In this document: positions 9,353-17,739 of the stretch, piece by piece | Layout of the letters: the number at the start of each line of letters is the position of its first letter | How positions within the stretch are numbered: the first letter of the stretch is position 1 | DNA from: Roseibium alexandrii DFL-11 | GTDB taxonomy: Bacteria; Pseudomonadota; Alphaproteobacteria; Rhizobiales; Stappiaceae | NCBI RefSeq assembly: GCF_000158095.2 | Contig: NZ_CM011002.1 | Span: forward strand, 1,193,228 to 1,257,227 | Length of the DNA stretch: 64,000 bases | Reading direction: 5' to 3' | Notes under the pieces: generated by a model | The model's input: the letters and a program-made list of their open reading frames with translations, nothing else | Databases searched by the model: none | Told to the model about the DNA's origin: nothing | Program-made: the position numbers and the translations under genes

Positions 9353-10216
9353 ATGAGCCGTATTGCCTATGTGAATGGTCAATATGTCCAGCATTCAGAA
9401 GCCGCAGTCCACATTGAGGATCGCGGTTACCAGTTTGCGGATGGCGTTTATGAGGTTTGCGAGGTTTGGAACAACCAGATCGTCGACATGCCGCGCCATC
9501 TGGACCGTCTCGGCCGGTCCTTGAGCGAGTTATCCATAGATTGGCCGATGAGCCGGCCGGCGGTCGAATTCGTGCTGCGGCAGGTGGTGCGCCGGAACAA
9601 GGTGCGCAACGGGCTTGTGTACATCCAGGTAACACGCGGCGTCTCAAAACGTGACCATTTCTTCCCGCCAGCGAATGTCGCGCCTTCAATTGTTGTCACC
9701 GCACGCTCTTCCAGCCCGGCTGCGGTGAACGCGCAAGCCGAGGCCGGGATTTCGGTTTTCAGTTACCCGGAAAACCGTTGGCCGCGGGTCGATATCAAGA
9801 CCGTTGCCCTGCTGCCGAATGTTCTCGCCAAGCAGAGCGCCAAGGAAAGAGGCGGCAAAGAGGCTTGGTATGTGGACGCCGACGGCAATGTGACCGAAGG
9901 CGGCTCGACAAACGCCTGGATTGTGACCAAGGATGGCAAGCTGATCACACGGCCGGCGGAGAGCGGTATCTTGCGTGGGATCACCCGCACAGCGATTTTG
10001 GACCTTGTTGAGCGCGAAGGGCTGTCTTTTGAAGAACGGCCTTTCAGCCTAGAAGAGGCCTATGATGCCAAGGAAGCGTTTGTTACCGCTGCGACAAATA
10101 TCGCAATGCCTGTTGTACGAATTGATGACAAGGTAATCGGGAATGGGCATCCCGGATCGGTTGCAACCCGATTGCGCGAACTGTTCCATACTGCTACTGA
10201 TTTGAAGGTGGTGTGA
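9353..10216 (+). CDS. dat: D-amino-acid aminotransferase (fold-type IV PLP enzyme)
   Basis: The product (287 residues) belongs to the branched-chain/D-alanine/4-amino-4-deoxychorismate lyase class IV of PLP enzymes. It has the early motif DRGYQFADGVYEV, the catalytic lysine region VDIKTVALLPNVLAKQ, and the cofactor phosphate-binding stretch TEGGSTNAWIV followed by RGITRTAIL. Such enzymes exchange D-alanine and D-glutamate with their oxo acids; a branched-chain or lyase activity cannot be excluded. A GGAG ribosome site lies just before the ATG. The position between trkA and hfq is conserved in related genomes. Confidence 0.85.
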   Translation: MSRIAYVNGQYVQHSEAAVHIEDRGYQFADGVYEVCEVWNNQIVDMPRHLDRLGRSLSELSIDWPMSRPAVEFVLRQVVRRNKVRNGLVYIQVTRGVSKRDHFFPPANVAPSIVVTARSSSPAAVNAQAEAGISVFSYPENRWPRVDIKTVALLPNVLAKQSAKERGGKEAWYVDADGNVTEGGSTNAWIVTKDGKLITRPAESGILRGITRTAILDLVEREGLSFEERPFSLEEAYDAKEAFVTAATNIAMPVVRIDDKVIGNGHPGSVATRLRELFHTATDLKVV

Positions 10217-10222
10217 ATCGTA

Positions 10223-10302
10223 GCCCGCTTAGATGCTGGGCTGGGGATACTTGAGGGTCAGGGCAGATGACCCACTGATAGATGGGCAATAAAAAAGCGG
10301 GC
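10223..10302 (+). promoter_or_regulatory. Structured leader candidate upstream of hfq
   Basis: GCCCGCTT (10223-10230) can pair with AAGCGGGC (10295-10302), an 8-bp closing stem, and encloses a perfect hairpin GGGTCA/TGACCC (10255-10260 with 10268-10273). An alternative local stem AGCCC/GGGCT (10222-10226 with 10238-10242) would compete with the closing stem. There is no T run behind it, so it is not an obvious dat terminator. It could be part of the hfq 5' leader. I recognise no known riboswitch. Confidence 0.35.
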
Positions 10303-10349
10303 AGGCTGGGTACACCATAATCTGAGAGGATTTGTGCTTGGAACAGTCA

Positions 10350-10374
10350 GCCAGGAGAAAACCGGGTGCCTGGC
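10350..10374 (+). promoter_or_regulatory. Inverted repeat just upstream of the hfq start
   Basis: GCCAGG (10350-10355) and CCTGGC (10369-10374) form a perfect 6-bp stem with a 13-base loop, ending about 30 bases before the hfq ATG. Hfq messages in other bacteria are often autoregulated in the leader, so this stem may affect hfq translation; that link is inference. Confidence 0.3.
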
Positions 10375-10405
10375 CGCATTCGGACCAAATAGGATAAAAG
10401 AACAC

Positions 10406-10660
10406 ATGGCTGAGCGCGCACAAAACCTACAAGACACATTCCTCAATCACGTTCGCAAACAAAAAACACCGCTCACAATTTTCTTGATCAACGGGGTCAA
10501 GCTGCAGGGCGTTGTGACGTGGTTCGACAACTTCTGCGTTCTGCTGCGCCGCGACGGTCATTCGCAGCTGGTTTACAAACATGCCATTTCCACAATTATG
10601 CCAAACGGACCTGTTCAATTGTTCGATCAGGCTGAGGAAAACGCGGAAAAGGCAAGCTGA
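10406..10660 (+). CDS. hfq: RNA chaperone Hfq
   Basis: Hfq is the hexameric Sm-like protein that anneals small RNAs to mRNAs. The 84-residue product has the Sm1 segment [18 protein letters not shown] and the Sm2 signature [11 protein letters not shown] longer frame opens upstream at 10334 with a sequence unlike Hfq; the ATG at 10406 gives the canonical start [14 protein letters not shown] with an AGGA ribosome site about 12 bases before it. hflX begins immediately after the stop, as in the hfq-hflX operon of many proteobacteria. Confidence 0.97.
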   Translation: MAERAQNLQDTFLNHVRKQKTPLTIFLINGVKLQGVVTWFDNFCVLLRRDGHSQLVYKHAISTIMPNGPVQLFDQAEENAEKAS

Positions 10661-12076
10661 TTGAAACCTAAGTCTCGCGAAGACGACTTTTCGAAATCCA
10701 ATGGTTCTGAAGAACCGGGTCAGAAATCTCTTAGACAAAAAGACACTGGGGTAGATCGTCTGCCCCAGCGCTTTCGTGCGATGATCCTCGAGCCGATCAT
10801 CCAGCTGCGCTCTGAAAATTCCCAGGCAGATCTCAGATCCAACCGGAGCCCGGAAGCCCGGCTTGACGAGGCGATTGGCCTCAGTGCGGCCATCAACCTT
10901 GATATCGTCCATTCAGGCGTGGTGCGGATAAACAATCCCAAGCCGGCAACGCTGTTCGGTGAAGGAAAGGTTGCGGAGCTTGCCGGCATTGTTGCGAGTG
11001 AGGATCTGGATCTGGTCGTCATCGATCACCCGTTGTCTCCTGTTCAGCAGAGGAACCTGGAACGCCGCCTGAAGACAAAGGTCATCGACAGGACTGGTTT
11101 GATTCTGGAGATCTTCGGTGACCGTGCACGGACCAAAGAAGGCAAGCTTCAAGTCGATCTGGCGCATCTGACCTGGCAGAAAAGCCGGTTGGTCCGGTCC
11201 TGGACGCACCTTGAACGGCAAAGGGGCGGCGCCGGGTTCATGGGCGGTCCAGGGGAAACCCAGATCGAGGCCGACCGCCGTCAGATCCAGGAACGTATTA
11301 TAGCGCTGCAGAAGCAGCTTGAAAGCGTTCGCCGAACCCGGGAACTGCACCGAAAGAAACGCAAGAAGATCCCGCAACCGGTCGTCGCCCTGGTGGGCTA
11401 TACGAACGCCGGAAAATCTACGCTTTTCAATCGTTTGACTGAGTCCGAGGTGTTTGCCAAGGATCTTCTCTTTGCAACGCTGGATCCAACACTGCGCAAG
11501 ATCACGTTGCCGCACGGTCGCGAGATTATCCTGTCAGATACGGTCGGGTTCATTTCGGATCTGCCGACGCATCTGGTGGCTGCGTTCCGTGCAACCCTTG
11601 AAGAGGTGCTGGAAGCAGATCTGATCCTTCATGTGCGCGATATTTCGCATGCTGACACGGACGCCCAGGCGGAAGACGTTCAAAAAACCTTGGAAGAGCT
11701 TGGTGTCGATGCGCTGACGGGCGCACCAATCATTGAGGTCTGGAACAAGATCGATCTCCTCGACAAGGATTACCGGGCAAAACTTCTCTCAGAAGAACAA
11801 GGTGAGGGGCCAGTCGCCCTCTCCGCAGTGACCGGTGAGGGCATTGAGCATCTGAGTGCCCGTGTCGACAGTTTCATGGCACGGCATGACGATATCCTAT
11901 CGGTCCGTGTGCCAGTCGCTGAAGGCGCATTGATTGCAAAGCTTTATCAGATGGCTGAAGTTCTTGAGCGTTCAGACGGAGAGGAATACGTCATCGCGGA
12001 AGTCCGCGTTTCGGACAAGCAACGCGGACCATTCCGGGATCTTTTCGGCAAGTTTGCGATTGATCCGTCTGAATAA
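10661..12076 (+). CDS. hflX: Ribosome-associated GTPase HflX
   Basis: HflX is a GTPase that splits stalled 70S ribosomes. The N-terminal HflX domain contains NPKPATLFGEGKVAEL and the glycine-rich GGAGFMGGPGETQIE linker. The G domain shows GYTNAGKSTLF (G1), DTVGF (G3) and NKIDL (G4). The frame starts with a TTG directly abutting the hfq stop (TGATTG); a start at TTG gives 471 residues. The first 40 residues are poorly conserved in character, so a later start such as the ATG at 10781 cannot be excluded, although it would cut into the N-terminal domain. Confidence 0.94.
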   Translation: MKPKSREDDFSKSNGSEEPGQKSLRQKDTGVDRLPQRFRAMILEPIIQLRSENSQADLRSNRSPEARLDEAIGLSAAINLDIVHSGVVRINNPKPATLFGEGKVAELAGIVASEDLDLVVIDHPLSPVQQRNLERRLKTKVIDRTGLILEIFGDRARTKEGKLQVDLAHLTWQKSRLVRSWTHLERQRGGAGFMGGPGETQIEADRRQIQERIIALQKQLESVRRTRELHRKKRKKIPQPVVALVGYTNAGKSTLFNRLTESEVFAKDLLFATLDPTLRKITLPHGREIILSDTVGFISDLPTHLVAAFRATLEEVLEADLILHVRDISHADTDAQAEDVQKTLEELGVDALTGAPIIEVWNKIDLLDKDYRAKLLSEEQGEGPVALSAVTGEGIEHLSARVDSFMARHDDILSVRVPVAEGALIAKLYQMAEVLERSDGEEYVIAEVRVSDKQRGPFRDLFGKFAIDPSE

Positions 12077-12436
12077 CGTATCGGAACAAACCCTTCGGAC
12101 TTCTGATACCGGTTCACCGCAACACTTTTGAATTGACTGGTTTTTGTTTCAATCAACCGGGACGGTACACGCCCTGGTTTGATGACAGGTGATTGCGTTC
12201 TCGCCGCCGTATCTCCTGTTTCCGGTCTCAGTGCCGCCGAATTTCCGGCTACTTCGCTAACTATCAGTATTAGAACAATATAACTGATCCCTAACGGATC
12301 GCTGGCACTCTGTTTTTTCGAGTTGGGGGCATATTTGAAAGCGGTCAAACGCATTCAGACATGCGGCACGGGAATTCGGGGAAACCACCTGAAGCTTAGA
12401 CAAGCATAACAATGCTATTCATGGTGGGAGCAATTG
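12077..12436. other. Gene-free 360-base region with palindromes between hflX and the oxidoreductase gene
   Basis: No convincing gene is present. The clearest structures are ATCAGT/ACTGAT (12263-12268 with 12283-12288) around an AT-rich centre, which looks like an operator, and the adjoining GATCC/GGATC (12286-12300). GTATC near 12078 can pair with GATAC near 12106. A GGGAG ribosome site at 12426-12430 serves the next gene. The AT-rich palindrome could be a regulator site for the oxidoreductase gene. Confidence 0.4.
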
Positions 12437-13876
12437 ATGCGACTTATCTATCCGCATGTCGGATTTCTTCTTTTTACTGCTGTCGTTTACAGCGCACTCC
12501 TCAGCGGCGTTCCTGCTGAAAACCTGATACCAGCCACCTTTGGAGTTGGTGCATTTGTGGCCATGACGGTGTGTATGGTGCTGGCCGCTCGAATAAGGAT
12601 CGTTGACGGACTTATGGGTGGTCCCGGGCGATCCTACCAGGTGCACAGGATCTTTGCCCATTGGGCATGGATCATGACCCTTGCGCACTGGATTCTGGCC
12701 GAACCGCGCGGGGAAAGCATCGTGCCAGGCTGGGAAGAGTTTGGCTCCCGTGCCGGAACGTTTGCGGGGATTTATCTCATGATCCTCGTGTTGTACGGGC
12801 TTATCCCGGCAATTCCCTATCACTTCTGGCGCTGGACGCATTATGCAATGGGGCCGATTTATCTTGTCACGGTCGCCCACGTCTTCCTGGCGGCTGTTCC
12901 TGTCGAAGATTTCAGTGTGCATTGGTGGGTGCTGGCGGTCTTGTCTGTGGTTGGCATTGCTGCGATGGCGCGTGTCATCGCACACCATTTGCACCGGCCC
13001 CGCAGGATGCAGGTGAGTGCATTGAAGAACAATCATGACAGCATCGATATCCGGCTGGAACCCCGAGACGGCAAGGGGGCGGTCGCATGGTGTCCGGGGC
13101 AGCATGCGAGCCTCTCCTGCACCAAACGAGGCCTTCGGGAACCGCACCCGTTCACAATTGCATCGGCGCCAAGTCAGAACGGCATGCGCTTCGTCATCTT
13201 CGACCGTGGAGATTATACAAAGAAGCTGCAAACGCAGCTCAAGGTTGGCGACGAAGTGCTGTTGAACAGGATTGCGGGTGACTTTGCCCCACAAACCGAT
13301 CCGAAACGGATCTACAGGCAGATTTGGGTTGCGGGCGGAGCAGGGATTACCCCGTTTCTGGCAGCGCTTGGCGCAATGTCACCTGACCACGGGCCGCGGA
13401 TTGACTTGTTTTATATCTACAGGTCCATGAACCATGCGGTCGATCTCAATTATCTGGCGGCAATGGCCAAACGGTTGCCCCAGCTGGTGGTGCATTTTCT
13501 CGGCGATGCGGAAGGCGCCCGGTTCAACATGGAGACGTTCGATGCCCATTTGCCGCCTGGTTGGCAATCATCCGAGCTCTTTGCGTGCGGGCCGGATCCT
13601 CTTCTGACTATTGCTTGCCGGTCCTATCGCGCAGCCGGTGGTCAACTGCCGATCCACACGGAGGTCTTTGATTTCCGCAATCCCATACGGACATGGCGGC
13701 AGGTCTTCGGCCTCGGACCCAAACGCACCATCCAGCAGCGCCCCCCGTCAGAGGACGCTCATCCGATCGGTCCGAAAACCATCGGGGCACCAGCCGGAAT
13801 GCAACCCGCCTGGCCACAGCGGAGACCTCAACTGACGCCTGAACCAGGAGCGATACCGTCGCCCGTGGCAAGTTGA
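12437..13876 (+). CDS. Ferric-reductase-like transmembrane FAD/NAD oxidoreductase
   Basis: The first half (residues 1-195) carries about six membrane segments with paired histidines in HRIFAHWAWIMTLAHW and WTHYAMGPIYLVTVAHVF, the expected haem ligands of ferric-reductase/NOX-type proteins. The second half is a ferredoxin-reductase module with the FAD motif HPFTIASAP, the NAD(P) motif GGAGITPFLA and the terminal ACGPDPL. It would move electrons from NAD(P)H across the inner membrane to metal ions or oxygen. A proline-rich tail of about 50 residues follows the catalytic module, which is unusual and looks disordered. The ATG at 12437 has GGGAG six bases upstream and is chosen over the adjacent TTG at 12434. 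It interrupts the usual hflX-mazG neighbourhood. Confidence 0.85.
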   Translation: MRLIYPHVGFLLFTAVVYSALLSGVPAENLIPATFGVGAFVAMTVCMVLAARIRIVDGLMGGPGRSYQVHRIFAHWAWIMTLAHWILAEPRGESIVPGWEEFGSRAGTFAGIYLMILVLYGLIPAIPYHFWRWTHYAMGPIYLVTVAHVFLAAVPVEDFSVHWWVLAVLSVVGIAAMARVIAHHLHRPRRMQVSALKNNHDSIDIRLEPRDGKGAVAWCPGQHASLSCTKRGLREPHPFTIASAPSQNGMRFVIFDRGDYTKKLQTQLKVGDEVLLNRIAGDFAPQTDPKRIYRQIWVAGGAGITPFLAALGAMSPDHGPRIDLFYIYRSMNHAVDLNYLAAMAKRLPQLVVHFLGDAEGARFNMETFDAHLPPGWQSSELFACGPDPLLTIACRSYRAAGGQLPIHTEVFDFRNPIRTWRQVFGLGPKRTIQQRPPSEDAHPIGPKTIGAPAGMQPAWPQRRPQLTPEPGAIPSPVAS

Positions 13877-13890
13877 TGATCAAAGGCTAG

Positions 13891-13927
13891 GAATTGGCGC
13901 TGGTTCGTGGAGGACTAGCGCCAATTC
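13891..13927. terminator. Strong bidirectional hairpin between convergent genes
   Basis: GAATTGGCGCT (13891-13901) and AGCGCCAATTC (13917-13927) are perfectly complementary over 11 bases with a 15-base loop. The hairpin lies exactly between the convergent ends of the oxidoreductase and the binding-protein gene, with only short T stretches on either side. It most likely ends transcription from both directions. Confidence 0.7.
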
Positions 13928-13948
13928 ATTTGGGTAAACACTCAGTGC

Positions 13949-14692
13949 CTAGTTCTGTTTGGCCGGGGGATGATAGGCGCAACAGGTAAGCTGGTTCCGG
14001 CTGAATTGCGGCAAAACAGTATTGAGGCGCACTCTTCGCGAGACGTTATCCCTCTCACCGGAAAAAGCCAGCACCAACGGTTTGCGAAACAATATGTATT
14101 TGTTGGCAACCAGCCCGGTGATACCCATTTTTTCGCTGATCCGGAGCATGACTGATGGATCGGTCACGGCGACCTCTATCCGGCCGGCTGCAAGCATACG
14201 GACGAGATCTTGTTCAGTGTCCACGCCCGTCGCCGTGGTGGCGTGGTGTTCGACCTCTTCTTGAATTTCAATCGGGTAGACAAAGCTCCGGACATACCCG
14301 ACCGGGTAGTTTTCAAAGAGATCGTGCGTGTTGCGCCAAGACACGCTGTTGTCCTGACGATGAACAACTCCAACCTGAGACATCATGATGGGCCGGGAGC
14401 CTTTGAAACCTTCGATGATTTCTTCTGGCCAGGCCGGAAAATAGCCAATGTACCGGCCGCTTTTTGCAAGCGCCTTGGCACGGGGGAAGGACATATAATC
14501 GATTTCGAGGGTCACACCGATCTTGGCTAAAGAAGCGCGGAGCGCGGCAACAGCGTTACCGCCATCCTTTTCTTGCGGGCTTGAATAGGGCGGCCAATCC
14601 AACGCTGATATGCGCCACGTCTCGGCATGCGCTGAAACCGCTGCGGATAGTGTTGCCATTGCAAATAGCGCAAAAGCTTTGATGAAGGCCAT
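13949..14692 (-). CDS. Periplasmic solute-binding protein, family 3 type
   Basis: A signal peptide (MAFIKAFALFAMATLSAAVSA, ending AHA before ETWRIS) is followed by about 225 residues with the fold pattern of amino-acid-type family 3 binding proteins (WPPYSSPQEKDGG, a GYFPAWPEE segment, and EQDLVRMLAAGRIEVAVTDP near the C-terminus). No permease or ATPase gene is adjacent, so it is an orphan and may feed a distant transporter or a sensor. A longer frame starts at 14767, but the ATG at 14692 gives a clean signal peptide. The two cysteines near the C-terminus (TCCAYH) are unusual. Confidence 0.75.
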   Translation of the reverse strand: MAFIKAFALFAMATLSAAVSAHAETWRISALDWPPYSSPQEKDGGNAVAALRASLAKIGVTLEIDYMSFPRAKALAKSGRYIGYFPAWPEEIIEGFKGSRPIMMSQVGVVHRQDNSVSWRNTHDLFENYPVGYVRSFVYPIEIQEEVEHHATTATGVDTEQDLVRMLAAGRIEVAVTDPSVMLRISEKMGITGLVANKYILFRKPLVLAFSGERDNVSRRVRLNTVLPQFSRNQLTCCAYHPPAKQN

Positions 14693-14800
14693 GAAAGTCC
14701 GGTGCTTCCGATCGTGTTTTGCAGAAGTGTGAGAGATTCTGACCCTAAGTAAACCTTGGCAAAACACGTATGGTAAGTTTTTGCGAGTCCCCGAACAGAA

Positions 14801-15637
14801 TCAAGTTGCAGCTGGATCTGGTTTCTTTGCAGCTTGCCACGCGGCTTCCATCTCTTCGAGGCTCATCGCGTCCAGGGTCGTTCCATTTGTCTCTGCAACA
14901 CCCTCGATTGCTGCAAACCTGCGGCGAAATTTCCGGTTGGTCCGGCGCAAGGCCTCTTCCGGGTCAATTTCGAGGTGCCGGGCCAGGTTGGCCAAGGCAA
15001 AGAGTGTATCCCCCAATTCGTCGGTGATCCGCTCCTTGTCAGGATCAGATTTGGCGAGTTCCTCATCCAGCTCATGGGTCTCTTCCCGGATCTTGTCCAG
15101 GACCAGCCGGGCATCGTTCCAGTCGAAGCCAACCTTGGATGCGCGCCGCTGGAGCTTGTCCGCTTCCTGCAGGGCAGGGAAGGCTGTCGGTACGTCATCC
15201 AGGAAGCCCTTGTTCGGTTCAACAAGTCCCAGAGCTTCCCGTTCGGCACGTTTTTCAGCCCGTTCTTCCGATTTGATGCGTTCCCAAATTCCCTGGACGA
15301 GTTCGGGCTTTTCACCTGTTTCATCGCCAAAGACGTGAGGGTGCCTGCGGATCATCTTTTTTGTGATGCCTTCCACGACATCGGGAAACGCAAACTGATC
15401 CTCTTCCTCCGCCATCCGTGCGTGGTAGACCACCTGCAAGAGCAGATCGCCAAGTTCTTCGCGAAGCTCCAGCATATCGTCCTTCGCGATTGCATCGGCG
15501 ACCTCATACGCCTCTTCCAGAGTGTAGGGCGCGATGGTCGCGAAGTTTTGTTCCAAATCCCATGGGCACCCGGTTCCGGGCGTGCGCAGGGCCGCCATAA
15601 TCTCGATTAGGCGGGAAATGTCGCGGCTGGGTTTCAT
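14801..15637 (-). CDS. mazG: Nucleoside triphosphate pyrophosphohydrolase MazG
   Basis: MazG hydrolyses NTPs to NMP and pyrophosphate and cleans the nucleotide pool. Two MazG domains are visible in the 278-residue product: the first with CPWDLEQNFATIAPYTLEEAYE and the EELGDLLLQVVYHA metal-binding helix, the second with ETHELDEELA and DELGDTLFALANLARH. The longest frame extends to 15847 but the extra residues do not resemble MazG. The ATG at 15637 has AGGA seven bases upstream. Its position a few kilobases after hfq-hflX is conserved in Rhizobiales. Confidence 0.95.
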   Translation of the reverse strand: MKPSRDISRLIEIMAALRTPGTGCPWDLEQNFATIAPYTLEEAYEVADAIAKDDMLELREELGDLLLQVVYHARMAEEEDQFAFPDVVEGITKKMIRRHPHVFGDETGEKPELVQGIWERIKSEERAEKRAEREALGLVEPNKGFLDDVPTAFPALQEADKLQRRASKVGFDWNDARLVLDKIREETHELDEELAKSDPDKERITDELGDTLFALANLARHLEIDPEEALRRTNRKFRRRFAAIEGVAETNGTTLDAMSLEEMEAAWQAAKKPDPAAT

Positions 15638-15701
15638 TGGTAGTCCTGGCAGATCAATGAGGTGTGGAAGAAGCCTTTCTTGGCAGGTTCCAAGGCCAGT
15701 T

Positions 15702-16481
15702 TCAATCCGTCTGACAAGTTGAGCAGAAGTAAGCCTTGCGTGTGTCGATTTCGACCTGCGTGATGCCGCCCGCACAGGTGGGGCAACTCCGTTTGCCAAA
15801 GATATTGACCCGTTCGCGATACCGGCCCCGACCGGGGGCGGCCTCATCGACAGTTATGATCGCATTGCGTTTGACGCCGATTTCGAGCAAATGTACGGCA
15901 TCGGCCCAGAGGCGCTCAAAGTCATCCCTTGAAAGGTCTTTGCCAGGCCGGTCAGGATGAATGCCTTGGCGCCACAAAATTTCACTGCGGTAGATGTTGC
16001 CGATACCGGCCAAAACGGCTTGGTTCATCAAAAGTTTGCCAATGGATGACCGGCTCTTGGAGATCCGGGCAAAGACTTTCTCAGGATCTGCATCTGAGCG
16101 AAGGATGTCGGGGCCAATTCGCGATGTCAGCTTGGTCAGGTCATCCGGATCCAGGATCTCACACACCGTTGGTCCGTTGATATCGATGAGATGTGTGTCG
16201 CCAATCATTCGTATTCGGACCGCGCCACGTGGTTCTGGTTCAGGCAATTTCCGTTTTCGAATCCGGCCGAAAAGGCCGAGATGAACGTGGAGGAACGTTT
16301 CTCCCTCAAAGCGGTAGATCAGGTGTTTGCCGTAGGCCTCGACCTCTTCGCAGAGGCGTCCGTTGAGCCAAGCGGCACCGTCTTCGAACCACCCTTGCGG
16401 CGAAGAAACGGCCAAATAGCGATTTTTGATGATTTTCCGGTGGTCGCGGGCGGCACGATGGATCGTATGGCCTTCTGGCAT
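15702..16481 (-). CDS. Fpg/Nei-family DNA glycosylase (endonuclease VIII-like)
   Basis: This base-excision repair enzyme removes oxidised bases and cuts the abasic site. The protein starts MPEGHTIHRAARDH; Pro2 and Glu3 are the catalytic residues, and the PEGHTIHR form is typical of the Nei2 branch rather than Fpg (usually PELPEVE). A helix-two-turn-helix region (QAVLAGIGNIYRSEILW) precedes a C-terminal zinc finger with Cys-x2-Cys (CPTC) and Cys-x2-Cys (CSTC). At 259 residues it is full length. It lies between mazG and the ABC permease genes, all on the minus strand. Confidence 0.9.
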   Translation of the reverse strand: MPEGHTIHRAARDHRKIIKNRYLAVSSPQGWFEDGAAWLNGRLCEEVEAYGKHLIYRFEGETFLHVHLGLFGRIRKRKLPEPEPRGAVRIRMIGDTHLIDINGPTVCEILDPDDLTKLTSRIGPDILRSDADPEKVFARISKSRSSIGKLLMNQAVLAGIGNIYRSEILWRQGIHPDRPGKDLSRDDFERLWADAVHLLEIGVKRNAIITVDEAAPGRGRYRERVNIFGKRSCPTCAGGITQVEIDTRKAYFCSTCQTD

Positions 16482-16575
16482 TGGTGAATGGCTCTTGGAA
16501 ATGCGGGTCGGATGAAGGGCTCCAAGTTGAAGTCCTTCAAACCATAGTGCGCGTTTCCGATCAGACCAGTCCTGA

Positions 16576-16599
16576 GGGTAACCTCCGGACGCGTTACCC
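16576..16599 (-). terminator. Inverted repeat at the end of the ABC permease operon
   Basis: GGGTAAC (16576-16582) and GTTACCC (16593-16599) are perfect 7-base arms with a 10-base loop. One arm overlaps the stop codon of the last permease gene. There is no strong T run, so termination here would be weak or factor-dependent. Confidence 0.4.
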
Positions 16600-17739
16600 G
16601 CGGATTGAGGGGTGCCAGAAGGTCACTGCGCGCTCCAGAAGCGCAACCAGGCCATAAAACAAAGAGCCGGCCAGCGCTGCGACAGCTATCTCCGCCCAGA
16701 CCATATCGACATTCATACGCCCGACTTCCGTGGAAATCCGGAAGCCCATACCGACAATCGGGGTGCCGAAGAACTCCGCCACGATGGCGCCGATCAGGGC
16801 GAGCGTGGAGTTGATCTTGAGCGCGTTAAAGATAAACGGCATGGCCATAGGCAAACGCAGCTTGAACAAGGTCTGCCAATAGTTGGAGGCATAAGTCCGC
16901 ATCAGATCCCGTTGCATGGCATCGGATGCGGCCAGCCCAGATACCGTATTCACCAGCATCGGAAAGAAGGTCATGATGATCACGACAGCCGCCTTGGACG
17001 GCCAGTCGAAGCCGAACCACATCACCATAATCGGCGCGACACCGATGATCGGCAGCGCCGATACCAGATTGCCGATTGGCAAAAGTCCGCGTCGCAAGAA
17101 AGGCACCCGGTCGACAAGTATCGCGATCAGGAAACCGGCTCCGCATCCGAGTGCGTAGCCGACGAGTACAGCCTTCATAAAGGTCTGCTGGAAGTCAGCC
17201 CAAAGGGTTGGGACAGACGTTGTCATCCGCAGCCAGATCTCCGACGGTGCGGGCAGCAAGACTTTGGGCACCCCAGCGCCGGTGACGAACAGCTCCCATA
17301 GGATCAAGAGCGTGACGCCAAAGATCGCGGGGATCGCCAGATTCACAATTCGGGTGGTGAGTAGAGACCGGCTTTTCCAGATCGCCAAACGTTCCACGAA
17401 CAACCAGAATGCTGCCCAGGTTGCAGCTGTCAACGCCCAGAACCCGAGTGCCGCGTCCCCTTCATGGCGGCCTGCTGCGCCAATTAAAAGTGAGGCAGCA
17501 AGGGCTGCAACTATGCCAAGGGCTAAATCGCCAATCCAGTTGCGCATGAAACCAAGCTCATAACGAACGCCGAGGATCGCCAGAAGCACGAGGCACAAGG
17601 CAAGCTGCGGTGCTTCCAGAATACCTATATCGGGTTTGAAGGCGGTGCTGAACAGCCCGACAACGACCATGGCGACGACAAACCAGGCGAGCAGGGCCGG
17701 CATGTCGATCCGGCGTTTTGAGACAGTTTGTGTACTCAT
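16594..17739 (-). CDS. ABC transporter permease, NitT/TauT (SsuC-like) type, long form
   Basis: The C-terminal 250 residues form a standard binding-protein-dependent permease with the EAA-type loop (SDAMQRDLMRTYASNYWQTLFKLRLP). In front of it is an extra N-terminal region of about 120 residues with three to four membrane segments, making the protein 381 residues long instead of about 260. Long forms of this kind occur with pyrimidine-linked transporters. The start overlaps the previous permease stop by four bases (ATGA), so the two are made together, presumably as a heterodimeric channel. No substrate-binding protein gene is nearby. Confidence 0.85.
   Translation of the reverse strand: MSTQTVSKRRIDMPALLAWFVVAMVVVGLFSTAFKPDIGILEAPQLALCLVLLAILGVRYELGFMRNWIGDLALGIVAALAASLLIGAAGRHEGDAALGFWALTAATWAAFWLFVERLAIWKSRSLLTTRIVNLAIPAIFGVTLLILWELFVTGAGVPKVLLPAPSEIWLRMTTSVPTLWADFQQTFMKAVLVGYALGCGAGFLIAILVDRVPFLRRGLLPIGNLVSALPIIGVAPIMVMWFGFDWPSKAAVVIIMTFFPMLVNTVSGLAASDAMQRDLMRTYASNYWQTLFKLRLPMAMPFIFNALKINSTLALIGAIVAEFFGTPIVGMGFRISTEVGRMNVDMVWAEIAVAALAGSLFYGLVALLERAVTFWHPSIRG

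Noticed and set aside
10350..10374. Resemblance of the hairpin before hfq to a cobalamin-riboswitch B12 box
   Set aside because: Only the AGCCAGGAGA-like stretch agrees; the other conserved riboswitch segments are absent upstream, and hfq is not a cobalamin gene.
14834..15610. A plus-strand frame of 258 codons opposite mazG
   Set aside because: It is antisense to mazG, which has both MazG domains and a good ribosome site.
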